Part shown: positions 7,665 to 16,755 of the stretch, one piece after another
How the letters are laid out: every line of letters starts with the position of its first letter
Numbering within the stretch: position 1 is the first letter of the stretch
Assembly (NCBI GenBank): GCA_963772165.1
Contig: CAVYWA010000021.1
Span: 1 to 64,000 of the forward strand
Direction of reading: 5' to 3'
DNA length: 64,000 bases
From: JAGVPT01 sp963772165
GTDB taxonomy: Bacteria; Bacteroidota; Ignavibacteria; UBA10030; UBA8401
Made by a program: the position numbers and the translations under genes
Notes under the pieces: model-generated
Database searches by the model: none
Seen by the model: the letters and a program-made list of their open reading frames with translations, nothing else
Told to the model about the DNA's origin: nothing

Positions 7665-8676
7665 CATCCTCGTTTTTCAAACAGCCTTTCTCGGTGATGT
7701 GATCCTGACCCTGCCTCTTGTACAAGTGCTTCACCGGGAGTTTCCAGAAGCACAAATAGATTTCCTCACGACTCCAAAAGCTGCGGCAATTCTTCGTAAT
7801 CATCCGGCCATCCATTCAGTGATTGAATATGACAAGCGAGGCGGTCAGCAGGGCTTGATGGGAATGTTTTCAATCTCTCGGACTCTCAAGACACGATTGT
7901 ACGACGTTGCGCTGGTTCCGCATAGGTCTCTTCGCAGCGCTGTCGTTGTTTCATTGAGCAGGATTCCTGTGCGCATCGGTTTTGATCTGAGTGCCGGCAG
8001 AATTCTTTTTACAAAAACGGTTCATTATGAAAAAAACGCTCATGAGGTCGAGCGTAATCTCTGTTTTTTGAAAGCGTTCAACATCGGTAATCCGAAAAAA
8101 GAACTTCCTTCAGTGTACCCTTCCGCTGAAGACAAAATTGCAGTTGATGGGTTTCTCTCGGAAACAAAAATTAAGCCGAACGATAATCTGATCGCCGTCG
8201 CCCCCGGTTCGGTATGGAATACCAAACGATGGCCCCCCGAACGCTTCTCGGAGCTCGTGAAGAAGTTTTTAACCGCGGGGATGAAAGTGGTTCTTATCGG
8301 CGGGAAAGAAGATGAAAGTTTGTGTGAAAAAATTGCGTCCGATGCTCAAGGGACAGAGGTCTACTTGTCGGCGGGCAGGTTTTCCATTCTTCAGTCTGCC
8401 GAACTTTTACGCCGCTGTACAGTTCTGGTGTCGAACGACAGCGCGCCGGCGCACCTTGCTGTTGCCGTGCTCACTCCTGTCGTAGCACTCTTTGGAGCGA
8501 CCGTACCTTCTTTTGGATTTGCGCCGTACGGGGAAAAGGATATTGTCGTTCAAGTAGAAGGGTTGCCATGCCGGCCGTGCAGCATTCACGGCGGCGGCAA
8601 ATGTCCGATTGGAACGTTTGAGTGTATGGTTAGAATTTCAGCTGAGATGGTTTTTGAAAAAGTCGCCCAGCTGTAG
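7648..8676 (+). CDS. Glycosyltransferase family 9, heptosyltransferase (WaaF-like)
   Basis: 342 residues from ATG 7648, which overlaps the end of the acyltransferase gene by 17 bases and points to translational coupling. GT9 enzymes move ADP-heptose onto the inner LPS core on the cytoplasmic side of the membrane. Seen: the N-terminal ILVFQTAFLGDVILTLPL, the middle VAPGSVWNTKRWPPERFSEL nucleotide-sugar site, LIGGKEDE, and the block LVSNDSAPAHLAVAVLTPVVALFG. The Cys-rich tail (EGLPCRPCSIHGGGKCPIG) is typical of the heptosyltransferase II branch. The position of transfer is not established by sequence alone. It ends 24 bases from the convergent PBP1A gene. Confidence 0.9.
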   Translation: MQPPTSILVFQTAFLGDVILTLPLVQVLHREFPEAQIDFLTTPKAAAILRNHPAIHSVIEYDKRGGQQGLMGMFSISRTLKTRLYDVALVPHRSLRSAVVVSLSRIPVRIGFDLSAGRILFTKTVHYEKNAHEVERNLCFLKAFNIGNPKKELPSVYPSAEDKIAVDGFLSETKIKPNDNLIAVAPGSVWNTKRWPPERFSELVKKFLTAGMKVVLIGGKEDESLCEKIASDAQGTEVYLSAGRFSILQSAELLRRCTVLVSNDSAPAHLAVAVLTPVVALFGATVPSFGFAPYGEKDIVVQVEGLPCRPCSIHGGGKCPIGTFECMVRISAEMVFEKVAQL

Positions 8677-8700
8677 CGCGCTGCGGCAAACGTGCCCATC

Positions 8701-11019
8701 CTAAAACTTTATATCGTTGGGATTTTCTTCCCCTTCTTTCCAATTCGCCGTCGCATGTTTGTCGCAAGTTCCTGGCTGGTACTTCACGTTGAACACTTCG
8801 GTCATCGTTTTTGGGCAGAATGGGGTCGCAAGTTTATGAGTTTCCGCGCAGATGGTGTCCACCACAACGCCGTCCGGCATATTAAAATACTCGTTGGTAA
8901 TCGGGATCGTTTGATCCTCGTAAATATATTTCATGACTCGCCCCCATAACGGAGCCGCTGTGCGCCCGCCCTGCCCGTCTGAAGAAGTAAACTTCACAGC
9001 CTGGTCATCAAAGCCGAGCCACACACCAGCCGCAAACTCCGGCGTAAATCCGACGAACCAAGCATCGGCAAAGTCTTGTGTCGTTCCTGTTTTTCCTGCT
9101 GCTGGGAGATGAAAAAAGTGCCGCACCCGTCCGCCGCTGCCGTGGTCGACAACATCTTGGAGCATCGATGTCATGATATACGCCGTTTCTTTGCTCATCA
9201 CTTCTCTCTTCTCGGGTACATTTTCTTCAATCACATTGCCATCTTTGTCTTCAATCCTTAAAATACTCGTCGGTTGGACATACACGCCTTCGTTGGCGAA
9301 AACGCCAAACGCGGCCGTTAATTCGATCGGCCTGACTGTCGCGGTGCCAAGCGCAATAGATTCAAAAGGGGGTATCGGGGTCGTAATTCCCATGTCGATG
9401 CGCCAGTTCGATAACTTGATTTTTCGGCGCAATTTCCATGATAGCGCGGACTGCAATGAGGTTGATCGACTCGCGCAAGCCTTCTCGTAAAGTATATTTT
9501 CCTCCGATCGTGCCGTCGAAGTTCCCCGGCGTCCATCGTGAGCCGTCTTCCATCATTAATGTCACCGGCTGGTTCAACAACTCAAATGTTGGCGGATATC
9601 CGTTGTCGATAGCAACGGTATAAACGAACGGCTTAAATGCGGAGCCCGGTTGACGCACGATCTGCGTCGTATGGTTGAGCCCATATTTGAAGGAACGAAA
9701 ATCCGCCCCTCCGACCATCGCACAGATATTCCCTGAGTGCGGGTCGATAATGATGAGTCCTACTTCGATCGTTTGCCAAACTCTTTTTATCGAATCGACG
9801 AAGGCCCGGTTGCTTCGAAGCGCCGCATAGATGCTGTCGCGTTCAACGCGGCTCGTTGTTTTTCGGGCGGAGAGAACATCTTCAACGCTTTTGTCAATTG
9901 CCTTGTTGAGAATTTCGGTGTTTGCTTTCCAGTCCCATGTCGAATCGAAGGCCGGCTGGATGTCCGCCAGATGTTCTTCCACGGCACGGTTTGCGTACCG
10001 TTGCATCCGGCTGTCGAGCGTCGTGTAGACGGAAAGTCCGTCTTTGTAAATATCGAAACCATACTTGTCGGCTTTTTGGAGAAGCTGCTGTCGAACGTAT
10101 TCGACAAAGTGGGGAGCGATCCCGGTGGGTGTCAATGCATCGCTGCTGTTGAACTGGAGTGAATCCCGTCCGACGGAATCCGCTTCTGCCTGCGTGAGCT
10201 TGCCGTACTTGACCATCTGGGAGAGTACGATTTCCCGCCGGAGAAAAGCCCGCTCGGGGTGTTTGATCGGGTCATAATAAAACGGCCCCTTCGCCATGCC
10301 GATAAGGAGGGACGACTCTGCGAGGGTCAACTCTTGTGCCGATTTATCGAAGTAGATCGATGCGGCTGCCGAAATACCGTAGGCACCGCGCCCGAGATAA
10401 ATATAATTGAGATACATCTCGAGGATCTCTTTTTTTGTATACGTACGTTCGATCTGAACGGCAGTGATGAACTCGCGGATCTTTCTTGTTGCTTTGTCAA
10501 AAGCATTTTCCTGTGCACTTTTCCAATTGTACAGGTTGCGCGACAGCTGCATCGTGATGGTGCTCGCCCCTTGATTCCTGACGAATGCCAGAGGAATTCG
10601 CCAGATGACTACTCCCCAGTGGCTGTAGAAATCCTTATCTTCCGTGCAAATCAAGGCGTCGATCGGTACTCTGGGGAATCTTATCGTACGAAATATACGT
10701 CCGGTTCTTTAAATAGAATTGGCCGAGGACCTCTCCGTCGTACGAAAAGACTTTTGTCGCAAGCTCCGGTTTCGGATTTTCCAGCTGTTCAAGAGAGGGA
10801 AGTCCGGCAAAGACCAGTTTCATGAAAATAACGAGCAGGAGGAGCAGGACGATGCCGCCGCCGGCAAAGGCGTACCAATATTTCTTGAAGAAATTTTTGC
10901 TTCGCAGATACATCTCGTCGCGGTACTTCGGCTCGGTAAAATACCGGCGCATTTGCTCGGAGCTGTACCCCCCCCGTCGGGTGCTGCTTGCGTGGCTCGT
11001 TTGGCGGTGTCTTTCCCAT
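8701..11019 (-). pseudogene. Penicillin-binding protein 1A, three +1 frameshifts
   Basis: A bifunctional class A PBP that polymerises glycan strands (GT51) and crosslinks peptides (transpeptidase) in the periplasm. Read on the minus strand it falls into pieces 11019-about 10968, 10952-10635, 10654-9362 and 9456-8701, each one base out of step. Joining them gives a full-length protein: cytoplasmic head, membrane anchor, GT51 motif EDKDFYSHWG with the catalytic Glu, NQGASTITMQLSRNLY, then the transpeptidase triad SAFK, SIN and KTGTT. The lesions are a G8 tract (C8 at 10968-10975; G7 restores the frame), an extra base near 10658-10668 and another near 9391-9400. The ATG at 11019 sits three bases after the lpxH stop, so the two are coupled. 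All catalytic motifs are preserved, which argues for sequence error or very recent loss. Confidence 0.85.
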
Positions 11020-11022
11020 ACG

Positions 11023-11751
11023 CTATTCTTTTTTCCAGGTTTTTAATTCTACAGTGTTTCCGTCGAACTCAGCATAGGTGGAATACGAGATCCAATCGCC
11101 GAGGTTAATATAGATTCCGTCGCCGATCTTTTGGAACGACGGTCTATGCCGATGCCCCATGATGACAACGTCGCATCCCTCTTTAATTTTTTTTGTTGCG
11201 AACTGCAGCATGCCGTCGGTCTCGCCGTAATCCTTGTTTGCAGTATACTCCCGGCTGCTCCGCGAAGTCCCTTTTGCAATCGGCGCAGTGACGTCGGGAT
11301 GCATCATCGAAAATAAAAAAATGCTAAACCTGTTCCTGAGTATCTTTTTGAGAATCCGGTATCCGGTATCCTTCAACGCCAGCCCGTCGCCGTGGTGAAA
11401 ATAGAATTTCTTCCCTCGCAGCATCATGGCGAAAGGGTTTTTGTAGACCGGAATGCCGAGATCATCCGGAAAAAAATCCTTCAGCCAAAAATCGTGATTG
11501 CCGGCGACGTAATGAACGGCGATCCCTTTTTCGACAAGCCTGGCGAGTTTTGAGAGCGTGTGATGGTAGCCGCGCGGAATGACGTACTTGTATTCAAACC
11601 AGTAATCGAAGAGATCCCCGACGATAAAAAGCTGTTCGCCATGTTCTTCTACATGCGAGAGAAATGACAGCAGGCGCTTTTCCTTTTCCTTTTCCCGATC
11701 CCGATCGTGTAAGCCTAAATGCACATCTGAAATGAAGAAAATACTTTTCAT
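11023..11751 (-). CDS. lpxH: UDP-2,3-diacylglucosamine pyrophosphatase LpxH
   Basis: 242 residues. LpxH splits UDP-2,3-diacylglucosamine to lipid X and UMP, a required step in lipid A synthesis, at the inner membrane. It is a calcineurin-type metallophosphatase and all metal-binding blocks are present: SDVHLG (Asp9, His11), GDLFDYW (Asp46), GNHDFW (Asn85, His86), HHGDG near 119-123 and GHRHRP with His200 and His202. DYWFEY after the second block is typical of LpxH. It lies in a minus-strand row with the DsbD-N gene upstream (3 bases) and PBP1A downstream (3 bases), so an envelope operon is likely. A role on another nucleotide-linked lipid is possible but less likely. Confidence 0.9.
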   Translation of the reverse strand: MKSIFFISDVHLGLHDRDREKEKEKRLLSFLSHVEEHGEQLFIVGDLFDYWFEYKYVIPRGYHHTLSKLARLVEKGIAVHYVAGNHDFWLKDFFPDDLGIPVYKNPFAMMLRGKKFYFHHGDGLALKDTGYRILKKILRNRFSIFLFSMMHPDVTAPIAKGTSRSSREYTANKDYGETDGMLQFATKKIKEGCDVVIMGHRHRPSFQKIGDGIYINLGDWISYSTYAEFDGNTVELKTWKKE

Positions 11752-11754
11752 CGA

Positions 11755-12204
11755 TTATTGCGTTACCGTGAATGTCAGTTGTATCGGTTGAGAAGATCGA
11801 TTGCACCAGCCTTCGGCATCCGAACAGAAAAAGTAATGGATGGTCCCCTTCAGGGTGTGCTTTCCCTTCTTCATCTTGCTGTCCAGTATAAAGGAATACT
11901 TGATGGGCCTCTTTGTATCGAGGTAGCCCGTTTTTGCCATCTTGGGCATGGACGTGACGCCGGTAAAATGGACGAGCGGATCTTTTTCAAATTCGAATTC
12001 GACTGCCGGGTCAGTGTTGATATGGATGCCTTCCTCCGGAGTGAAGGAGACGACGATTTCACCCGTTGCACCGGGTTTCAAACTTGCCGATGTCAGATGA
12101 ATATCACATTTGACTTGTCGAAACTCTTCACTGTTCGATGGCAGAGGAGCCGAACAGAGGACCAGCAAAAGTAGAAGCACAGAAAGGGTGCGCATAAAAC
12201 TCAC
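11755..12204 (-). CDS. Periplasmic DsbD N-terminal-like domain protein
   Basis: 149 residues with a signal peptide ending near SNSEE. The rest is a single immunoglobulin-like domain related to the N-terminal (alpha) domain of DsbD, the part that passes electrons from the membrane segment to periplasmic partners. The two cysteines expected in that domain are present in HYFFCSDAEGWCNR, 9 residues apart. The transmembrane and thioredoxin domains of DsbD are missing, so this is a stand-alone module that must work with a separate CcdA/DsbD-type partner not seen here. MRT at 12195 is an alternative start. It is sandwiched between an MFS gene and lpxH on the same strand. Confidence 0.75.
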   Translation of the reverse strand: MSFMRTLSVLLLLLVLCSAPLPSNSEEFRQVKCDIHLTSASLKPGATGEIVVSFTPEEGIHINTDPAVEFEFEKDPLVHFTGVTSMPKMAKTGYLDTKRPIKYSFILDSKMKKGKHTLKGTIHYFFCSDAEGWCNRSSQPIQLTFTVTQ

Positions 12205-12213
12205 TCCAAAACG

Positions 12214-13488
12214 TTAGGCGGTTTGTGCCGCACGGGTATCGTCAACCCGTTGCAGCAGCGCCAAACCAATAATGAAAAAGGCCCCGACGGAAAGAATGGA
12301 AAGCCGTTGGTTATTTGTAAGATACGAAATCAATCCGAATAAAAAAGTACCGATCACTGCCGAAGCTTTTCCGCATAGCCCGTCGTAGAACCCGAAGAAC
12401 TCCGCCTCCCGTTCTTTCGGCGTAAGCAGCGCCATCAAGCTTCTGCTTGCCGATTGGGCGGCACCGAGAGAACTTCCTGCCAGAATGGCGATGCAAAAAA
12501 ACATTGTTTTCGACTGCACAAAGTATGCTGCAGTAACGACCACCAGCCAGAAAACGAGGTTGATGTCGATAGTCTTTTTCGGCCCGATTTTGTCGGTCAC
12601 AAAGCCGAAAATGAGCGACCCCACGATGCCTGAGGCCTGCACCACGGCAAAAAGGGCGATGATTTCCCGCAAGGAAAAATTGAGCGATTGTTGCGCGAAA
12701 ATCGACGCGAATGAAATGACGGTGAGAATACCGTCATTATAAATAAAAAACGCCAGCATGAATCGTGCAACCTGCCGGTAGTTTTTCAAATGGCTGATGG
12801 TTTCCATAACTCGCTGCCACCCCGCTCGGACGTACGAAGGCTTTTTCTGGAACGTCACTTTGTGATCCCGGAAAAAAAGAAAAAGCGGCGAGGCAAAAAC
12901 AAAAAAAATTATCGCAGCGAGAACAAAGCTGAATTTGACATTTCCGAGATTCGATGCGACAAAGCCGTTTGCGTACAGGGGCATCACAAGGAGGAGAGTG
13001 GTCAGCGACCCGATATACCCCATTGCGTAGCCGTAGCCGGAGACCCTTCCGTAACTGCGTTCGGTTGTGATGTTCGGCAAAAACGCATCGTAGAAAACAA
13101 TTCCCCCTTCAAAACCGATGTTGGCGACGATAAATAAAGCCATGCCGGCGACAATCATCCCCTCGTTCACAAAATAAAGGAGGGACGTGCAAATGACGCT
13201 CACGACTGTAAAACCGAAAAGGAATCTCTTCCTTCTGCTCGAAAAATCTGCCGCTGCACCGAGGACGGGGGCGATCACCGCCGTGATGAACATCGAGATG
13301 CTCACGGCAATGCCCCAGAGGAAATCTCCCCGTCCTTTTCCGCCTGCAACGATGTCTTTGAAATAAAGCGAGTAGCCGACGGCGATAATGATCACGGAAA
13401 ACGACGTGTTGGCAAAGTCGAATAACGTCCAGACGAAAATTTGAAACCGTGATGCTTTTCGATGTGGCGGGGAGTGGAAGCTCGTCAT
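12214..13488 (-). CDS. MFS transporter, UMF1/Atg22-like family
   Basis: 424 residues with about 12 transmembrane segments. The opening block FVWTLFDFANTSFSVIII is the hallmark of the UMF1 (Atg22-like) branch of the major facilitator superfamily, followed by the loop AADFSSRRKRFLF between helices 2 and 3, and GFVTDKIGPKK in the second half. Eukaryotic Atg22 exports amino acids from the vacuole, while bacterial substrates are unknown. It is located in the inner membrane. It starts one base after the end of nusB and ends 10 bases before the DsbD-N gene, so it sits inside the same minus-strand transcription unit. Confidence 0.85.
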   Translation of the reverse strand: MTSFHSPPHRKASRFQIFVWTLFDFANTSFSVIIIAVGYSLYFKDIVAGGKGRGDFLWGIAVSISMFITAVIAPVLGAAADFSSRRKRFLFGFTVVSVICTSLLYFVNEGMIVAGMALFIVANIGFEGGIVFYDAFLPNITTERSYGRVSGYGYAMGYIGSLTTLLLVMPLYANGFVASNLGNVKFSFVLAAIIFFVFASPLFLFFRDHKVTFQKKPSYVRAGWQRVMETISHLKNYRQVARFMLAFFIYNDGILTVISFASIFAQQSLNFSLREIIALFAVVQASGIVGSLIFGFVTDKIGPKKTIDINLVFWLVVVTAAYFVQSKTMFFCIAILAGSSLGAAQSASRSLMALLTPKEREAEFFGFYDGLCGKASAVIGTFLFGLISYLTNNQRLSILSVGAFFIIGLALLQRVDDTRAAQTA

Positions 13489-13489
13489 C

Positions 13490-14008
13490 TTATTTATCGC
13501 TTCCGGCTTTTCTTTTCAGCGGTGTTTTCTGTTTGTGCTCCGACGAATCAATGAGTCCCCGCCCGCGCTTTTCCAGCGTTCCGTCCGCCTTCATATCGTG
13601 CAAAATCGAGTCGAGGATGCCGTTGACGAACTGTCCGCTTTTTTCCGTGCTGAAGTGCTTCGCTATTTCAATCGTTTCGTTGATCGTTACTTTTGGCGGG
13701 ATATCTTCACAATAATAGAGTTCGCAGATTCCCATCCGCAAGAGGAGTTTATCAATTAATGCAATCCGGTCGAAGTTCCAATTTGTGGCTTTCTTTTTAA
13801 TGATCACATCGATAGCCGGCTGGTGTTCAATGGTGGTATGCAGGAGGCTTTGGGCGAAGGCAAACTCGTCAGCGTGGTCGCGAAGCTCCTCAAAGATGTT
13901 TTCTATAATATGGTCAATCGGGTCTTTGGAGATTTCGAAGGCATAGAGCGCTTGCATCACTCTCTCGCGAATGATCCGCCGTTTGTACACTTGCTGATGT
14001 TCTTTCAT
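13490..14008 (-). CDS. nusB: Transcription antitermination factor NusB
   Basis: 172 residues. NusB binds boxA RNA with NusE (S10) to promote antitermination in rRNA operons. The all-helical core is recognisable: RERVMQALYAFEIS near the N-terminus, then NWNFDRIALIDKLLLRMGICEL, PKVTINETIEIAKHFSTEKSGQFVNGILDSI. A basic C-terminal extension of about 35 residues (KQKTPLKRKAGSDK) goes beyond the usual length. Two start codons are possible; AAAGG lies 6 bases before ATG 14008 but directly abuts ATG 14014, so 14008 is chosen. It heads the minus-strand block that continues with the UMF1 transporter, DsbD-N protein, lpxH and PBP1A. Confidence 0.93.
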   Translation of the reverse strand: MKEHQQVYKRRIIRERVMQALYAFEISKDPIDHIIENIFEELRDHADEFAFAQSLLHTTIEHQPAIDVIIKKKATNWNFDRIALIDKLLLRMGICELYYCEDIPPKVTINETIEIAKHFSTEKSGQFVNGILDSILHDMKADGTLEKRGRGLIDSSEHKQKTPLKRKAGSDK

Positions 14009-14216
14009 TGTCATCCTTTGGTATCTGTTTTACCGTCCTGCATCGTGGATTTCAACTGATCGAACAACATTGGCCGGCGCGTTTTTCAGATGAGATAAAG
14101 GTACGGAAAAACTCCCACGGAGGCAACGCTACCAAATATTATTGCGGAGAGTCACGGTTCCGCGGAGGCCGAACGGCGGAAGTTGAATCTGCCCCATGAT
14201 CGCATCGTCGGTAGTA

Positions 14217-14344
14217 TTACAGTCTCAAAGTCATTGCGATCCCGCTCGAAGAGCGGGAGAAGCAATCCCATTTATTTGGGGGATTGCTCCGGCAAAAAAC
14301 GCTTCGCAATGACTTCTTCTTGAGGAAGGAAAGCAAACTGTAAC
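14217..14344. repeat. Dispersed palindromic repeat, copy 2
   Basis: Begins TTACAGTCTCAAAGTCATTG and ends GCAAACTGTAA, i.e. inverted ends of the same type as copy 1. GTCATTGCGA on the left pairs with TTCGCAATGAC on the right. Inside lie two hairpins, CCGCTC-GAA-GAGCGG and CAATCCC with GGGATTG. Non-coding. Confidence 0.75.
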
Positions 14345-14364
14345 ACGACGCATCATCCTGAAAC

Positions 14365-14393
14365 TTGCGCGAAAGAGTATTTCCTTGTATTTT
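14365..14393 (+). promoter_or_regulatory. Sigma-70-like promoter, apparently leaderless
   Basis: TTGCGC (14365-14370), a 17-base spacer and TATTTT (14388-14393). The start codon ATG 14403 is nine bases after the -10, leaving a leader of at most a few bases and no Shine-Dalgarno. Confidence 0.45.
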
Positions 14394-14402
14394 GGTCCGA
14401 TA

Positions 14403-15701
14403 ATGTTGACGCAAGTATTCCAACTTTCAAAATATCCGGCCCTCGATTCTCCAACGCTTCGTTCCAATCTGCGCGCGCACATCATGGATGGCGCTTTGTT
14501 CGGCCTCGCCATGAGTTTCGTTTCATTTAACACAATTCTTCCGGTCTTTATTCAGCAGGTGGGCGGAAGTGATGTGGCCATTGGAAGCGTTCCGGTGCTC
14601 TGGACCATCGGCTTGAATTTTCCCCAAGTCATTGTTGTTCGCCTGACGAATTCCAAAAACCGGATGAAGCCGTTGGTCTTGAACTTCGGGCTGCTCAACA
14701 GGCATTCATTTCTTGCAGTAGGCGTGTTCACGTTTTTTTTTGTTAAAGACCTGCCGATCACAATTTCCGTCCCCTTATTGTTGACGTTGATCTTCTTCAC
14801 CGCTGTGACTGGAAGTTTCGGAGCTCCAGTATGGTTCCATCTCTTCACGAAAACGACCCCAATGAAGCTTCGCGGAAAGCTCCTGGCAATTCGTCAGCTT
14901 CTCAGTTCATCACTCGGAATACTTGGCGGATCCGTGGTGACGTTCGTTCTTGCAGCCTTCGCGTTTCCGAATAATTTCGCTCTATTATTTATCATAGCGT
15001 ATGTGCTTTCGATGGCGTCGTATCTGTATCTGCGCAAATTGAAGGAACCGCCTGCCGATAGGCAGCACGCTGATCCGGCGTCGTCGCCAAGTACATTTGC
15101 GGATGGAAGGGCAATTCTGAGGGAAAATAAGAATTTTAGAAACTTTTTGCTGGCGGATGCGTTCACTCTAATGTCGATGTCCGCATCGGCATTTTATGCG
15201 GTGTATGCAATTGAAAAATTCGATGTACCGGCCTCGTATGCCGGGACATTTACCGTCATTGTTATGGCAGGAATGGTTGCGGGCAACAGCGTCTTTGGCT
15301 ACCTCGCAGACTCGCTCGGACACAAGATGAATTTGGTTGCTCTTGCGATGTCTTCTGTGATGGCAAGTGTAGTCGCTATTTTTGCGGGAAACATCCTCAT
15401 CTATGGATTTACTTTTTTCTTTATGTCGTGGACGGTTGGGTTACAAGGCATTTCGCGGTTGTCGTTTGTTGTCGAGCTCTGTTCGGAAACTGATCGGCAG
15501 ACGTACATTGCGTTAACGAATACGATCACTGCGCCGACGGTTGCGATCGGAATTTTATTCGGCTGGATTGCACGAGCGTACGGATTCCCCATCATGTTTG
15601 CCATGGCGGCTCTTATCGGGTTCTTCGCTGTGGTATGGCTCTATTTTTTCGTGCACGATCCCCGTGTCGAAAAGAGGATGAGGGTGGCCGATACCGGCTG
15701 A
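14403..15701 (+). CDS. MFS transporter, unknown substrate
   Basis: 432 residues with 11-12 transmembrane segments. A major facilitator fold is supported by the repeated hydrophobic pattern and the inter-domain loop (KLKEPPADRQHADPASSPS) near the middle. The loop between helices 8 and 9 reads GYLADSLGHKMN, a standard MFS motif-A-like sequence. TMs 1-2 (DGALFGLAMSFVSFNTILPVFI) resemble a loose group of bacterial MFS proteins of unknown cargo. A TTG at 14385 would extend it by six residues, but ATG 14403 agrees with the promoter. The next gene starts about 55 bases downstream. Confidence 0.8.
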   Translation: MLTQVFQLSKYPALDSPTLRSNLRAHIMDGALFGLAMSFVSFNTILPVFIQQVGGSDVAIGSVPVLWTIGLNFPQVIVVRLTNSKNRMKPLVLNFGLLNRHSFLAVGVFTFFFVKDLPITISVPLLLTLIFFTAVTGSFGAPVWFHLFTKTTPMKLRGKLLAIRQLLSSSLGILGGSVVTFVLAAFAFPNNFALLFIIAYVLSMASYLYLRKLKEPPADRQHADPASSPSTFADGRAILRENKNFRNFLLADAFTLMSMSASAFYAVYAIEKFDVPASYAGTFTVIVMAGMVAGNSVFGYLADSLGHKMNLVALAMSSVMASVVAIFAGNILIYGFTFFFMSWTVGLQGISRLSFVVELCSETDRQTYIALTNTITAPTVAIGILFGWIARAYGFPIMFAMAALIGFFAVVWLYFFVHDPRVEKRMRVADTG

Positions 15702-15756
15702 GTTGTAACAGACCGTGATTTTTTATTACTACGTTGTTAGTATTGAAAGGAAAACA

Positions 15757-16284
15757 TTGGCTGCTATTATATTATTAGGAGATTCGATTACTGCCGGATT
15801 TCCCACCGAGACGCTTTTGAAAGAATTTTCTGTCGTGAATAAGGGAGTTGCCGGCGACAGGACCGATCATGTACTGGAAAGGTTGAACAAAGATGTACTA
15901 GAACTTGCTCCTTCGGCTGTATTTATTCTTATCGGAATCAACGACATCGGCGCGGGTTTCTCGAACAATACGCTGCTGGTAAATTATGAACGGATGATTC
16001 TCAGAATCATTAAGAAAGCTCCGGGTACAAAATTCTTCATCGAATCAATTCTTCCGACGCGCGGGATCGAGAACCGTCCGTCGGAACGGATTCAACTTCT
16101 CAATGTTGAAATACAGAAGCTTGCAATGAAATACGGCGTCAAGTTTTTGGATATTTATTCGTTGTTCGTGAACGCAGAGGGAGAACTTGCGGAAGAATTC
16201 AGCGAGGATGGAATTCATTTGACGCTGCGGGCGTACGAAAAGTGGGCGAATTATCTGAAACAAATTTTTACAACGATGTTGTAG
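15757..16284 (+). CDS. SGNH/GDSL-type hydrolase
   Basis: 175 residues. The four SGNH blocks are clear: ILLGDSITAG with the nucleophile Ser (block I), NKGVAGDRT with the oxyanion Gly (II), FILIGINDIG with the oxyanion Asn (III) and EDGIHLTLRAY with the catalytic Asp/His (V). Such enzymes are esterases, lipases or acetylesterases, often acting on acylated sugars or lysophospholipids. Without a signal peptide it should be cytoplasmic. TTG 15757 is chosen because an AAAGG sits six bases upstream and block I then starts at residue 6; a GTG at 15715 would add 14 residues without support. Confidence 0.85.
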   Translation: MAAIILLGDSITAGFPTETLLKEFSVVNKGVAGDRTDHVLERLNKDVLELAPSAVFILIGINDIGAGFSNNTLLVNYERMILRIIKKAPGTKFFIESILPTRGIENRPSERIQLLNVEIQKLAMKYGVKFLDIYSLFVNAEGELAEEFSEDGIHLTLRAYEKWANYLKQIFTTML

Positions 16285-16292
16285 GCGATCGG

Positions 16293-16616
16293 ATGCGTCT
16301 CACTTCGATAAAGCAGACAAGCGCGGATATTTTAACGATGACATGGGATGACGGCCATGTCAGCCCGTTTACTCTTCAGTATCTCCGCGATGAATGTCCG
16401 TGCGCCGGATGCAAAGGGGAAACCGTGCTGTTGCATACGTTTCAACCCTCGCCCCGGCCTGAATTGCCCGGCCGCTATGACCTGAAATCGATTTCCCCTG
16501 TCGGCAGTTATGCCATTCAGATTGTATGGGGTGACGGGCACGATACCGGCCTCTACGCCTGGGAGTATCTACGATCTATTTGCCAATGCGATGACTGCAC
16601 GGAAAAAAGAAATTAA
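16293..16616 (+). CDS. DUF971 (GBBH-like N-terminal) domain protein
   Basis: 107 residues forming a single gamma-butyrobetaine-hydroxylase-like N-terminal domain. The signature is WDDGHVSPFTLQYLRDECPCAGC followed by WGDGHDTGLYAWEYLRSICQCDDC. Four cysteines (CPCAGC... CQCDDC) could bind metal. In eukaryotic hydroxylases this domain precedes a dioxygenase domain; here it stands alone, as in many bacteria, where it is often found near Mrp/Apbc or iron-sulfur genes. Its role is not established. It starts at ATG 16293, nine bases after the SGNH gene ends. Confidence 0.85.
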   Translation: MRLTSIKQTSADILTMTWDDGHVSPFTLQYLRDECPCAGCKGETVLLHTFQPSPRPELPGRYDLKSISPVGSYAIQIVWGDGHDTGLYAWEYLRSICQCDDCTEKRN

Positions 16617-16636
16617 TGAGGCAATACCGGTTTTTA

Positions 16637-16755
16637 TTGAGAAGCCATTGCAGCCCTCTTTGCCGAAGTCCCGAAGGGATCCCGTACAGCGGGACAATCC
16701 CCCTCGTAAACGGCAATTGCTTTGCTCCGCTCGCAATGACCTTCAAACTGTAACA
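16637..16755. repeat. Dispersed palindromic repeat, copy 3
   Basis: The right end CGCAATGACCTTCAAACTG + TAACAC matches the inverted left end of copy 1 (TACAGTTTGAAGGTCATTG). Inside is CCCGTACAGCGGG, the reverse complement of the copy 1 core. The left end is degenerate (AGAAGCCATTGCAGCCC), so the boundary is approximate. It fills the gap between the DUF971 gene and cdd. Confidence 0.65.

Larger units (their letters stand above)
14009..14402. other. Divergent intergenic region with repeat copy 2
   Basis: Lies between nusB (minus) and an MFS gene (plus). The nusB-proximal 200 bases show nothing I can name; the nusB promoter must be here. The remainder holds dispersed repeat copy 2 (14217-14344) and the MFS promoter (14365-14393). 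Confidence 0.6.

Noticed and set aside
6723..7667. Long minus-strand frame opposite the lpxL-like gene
   Set aside because: The plus-strand frame has all family motifs and the antisense protein has no recognisable domain and is rich in His and Arg, as expected from a shadow frame.
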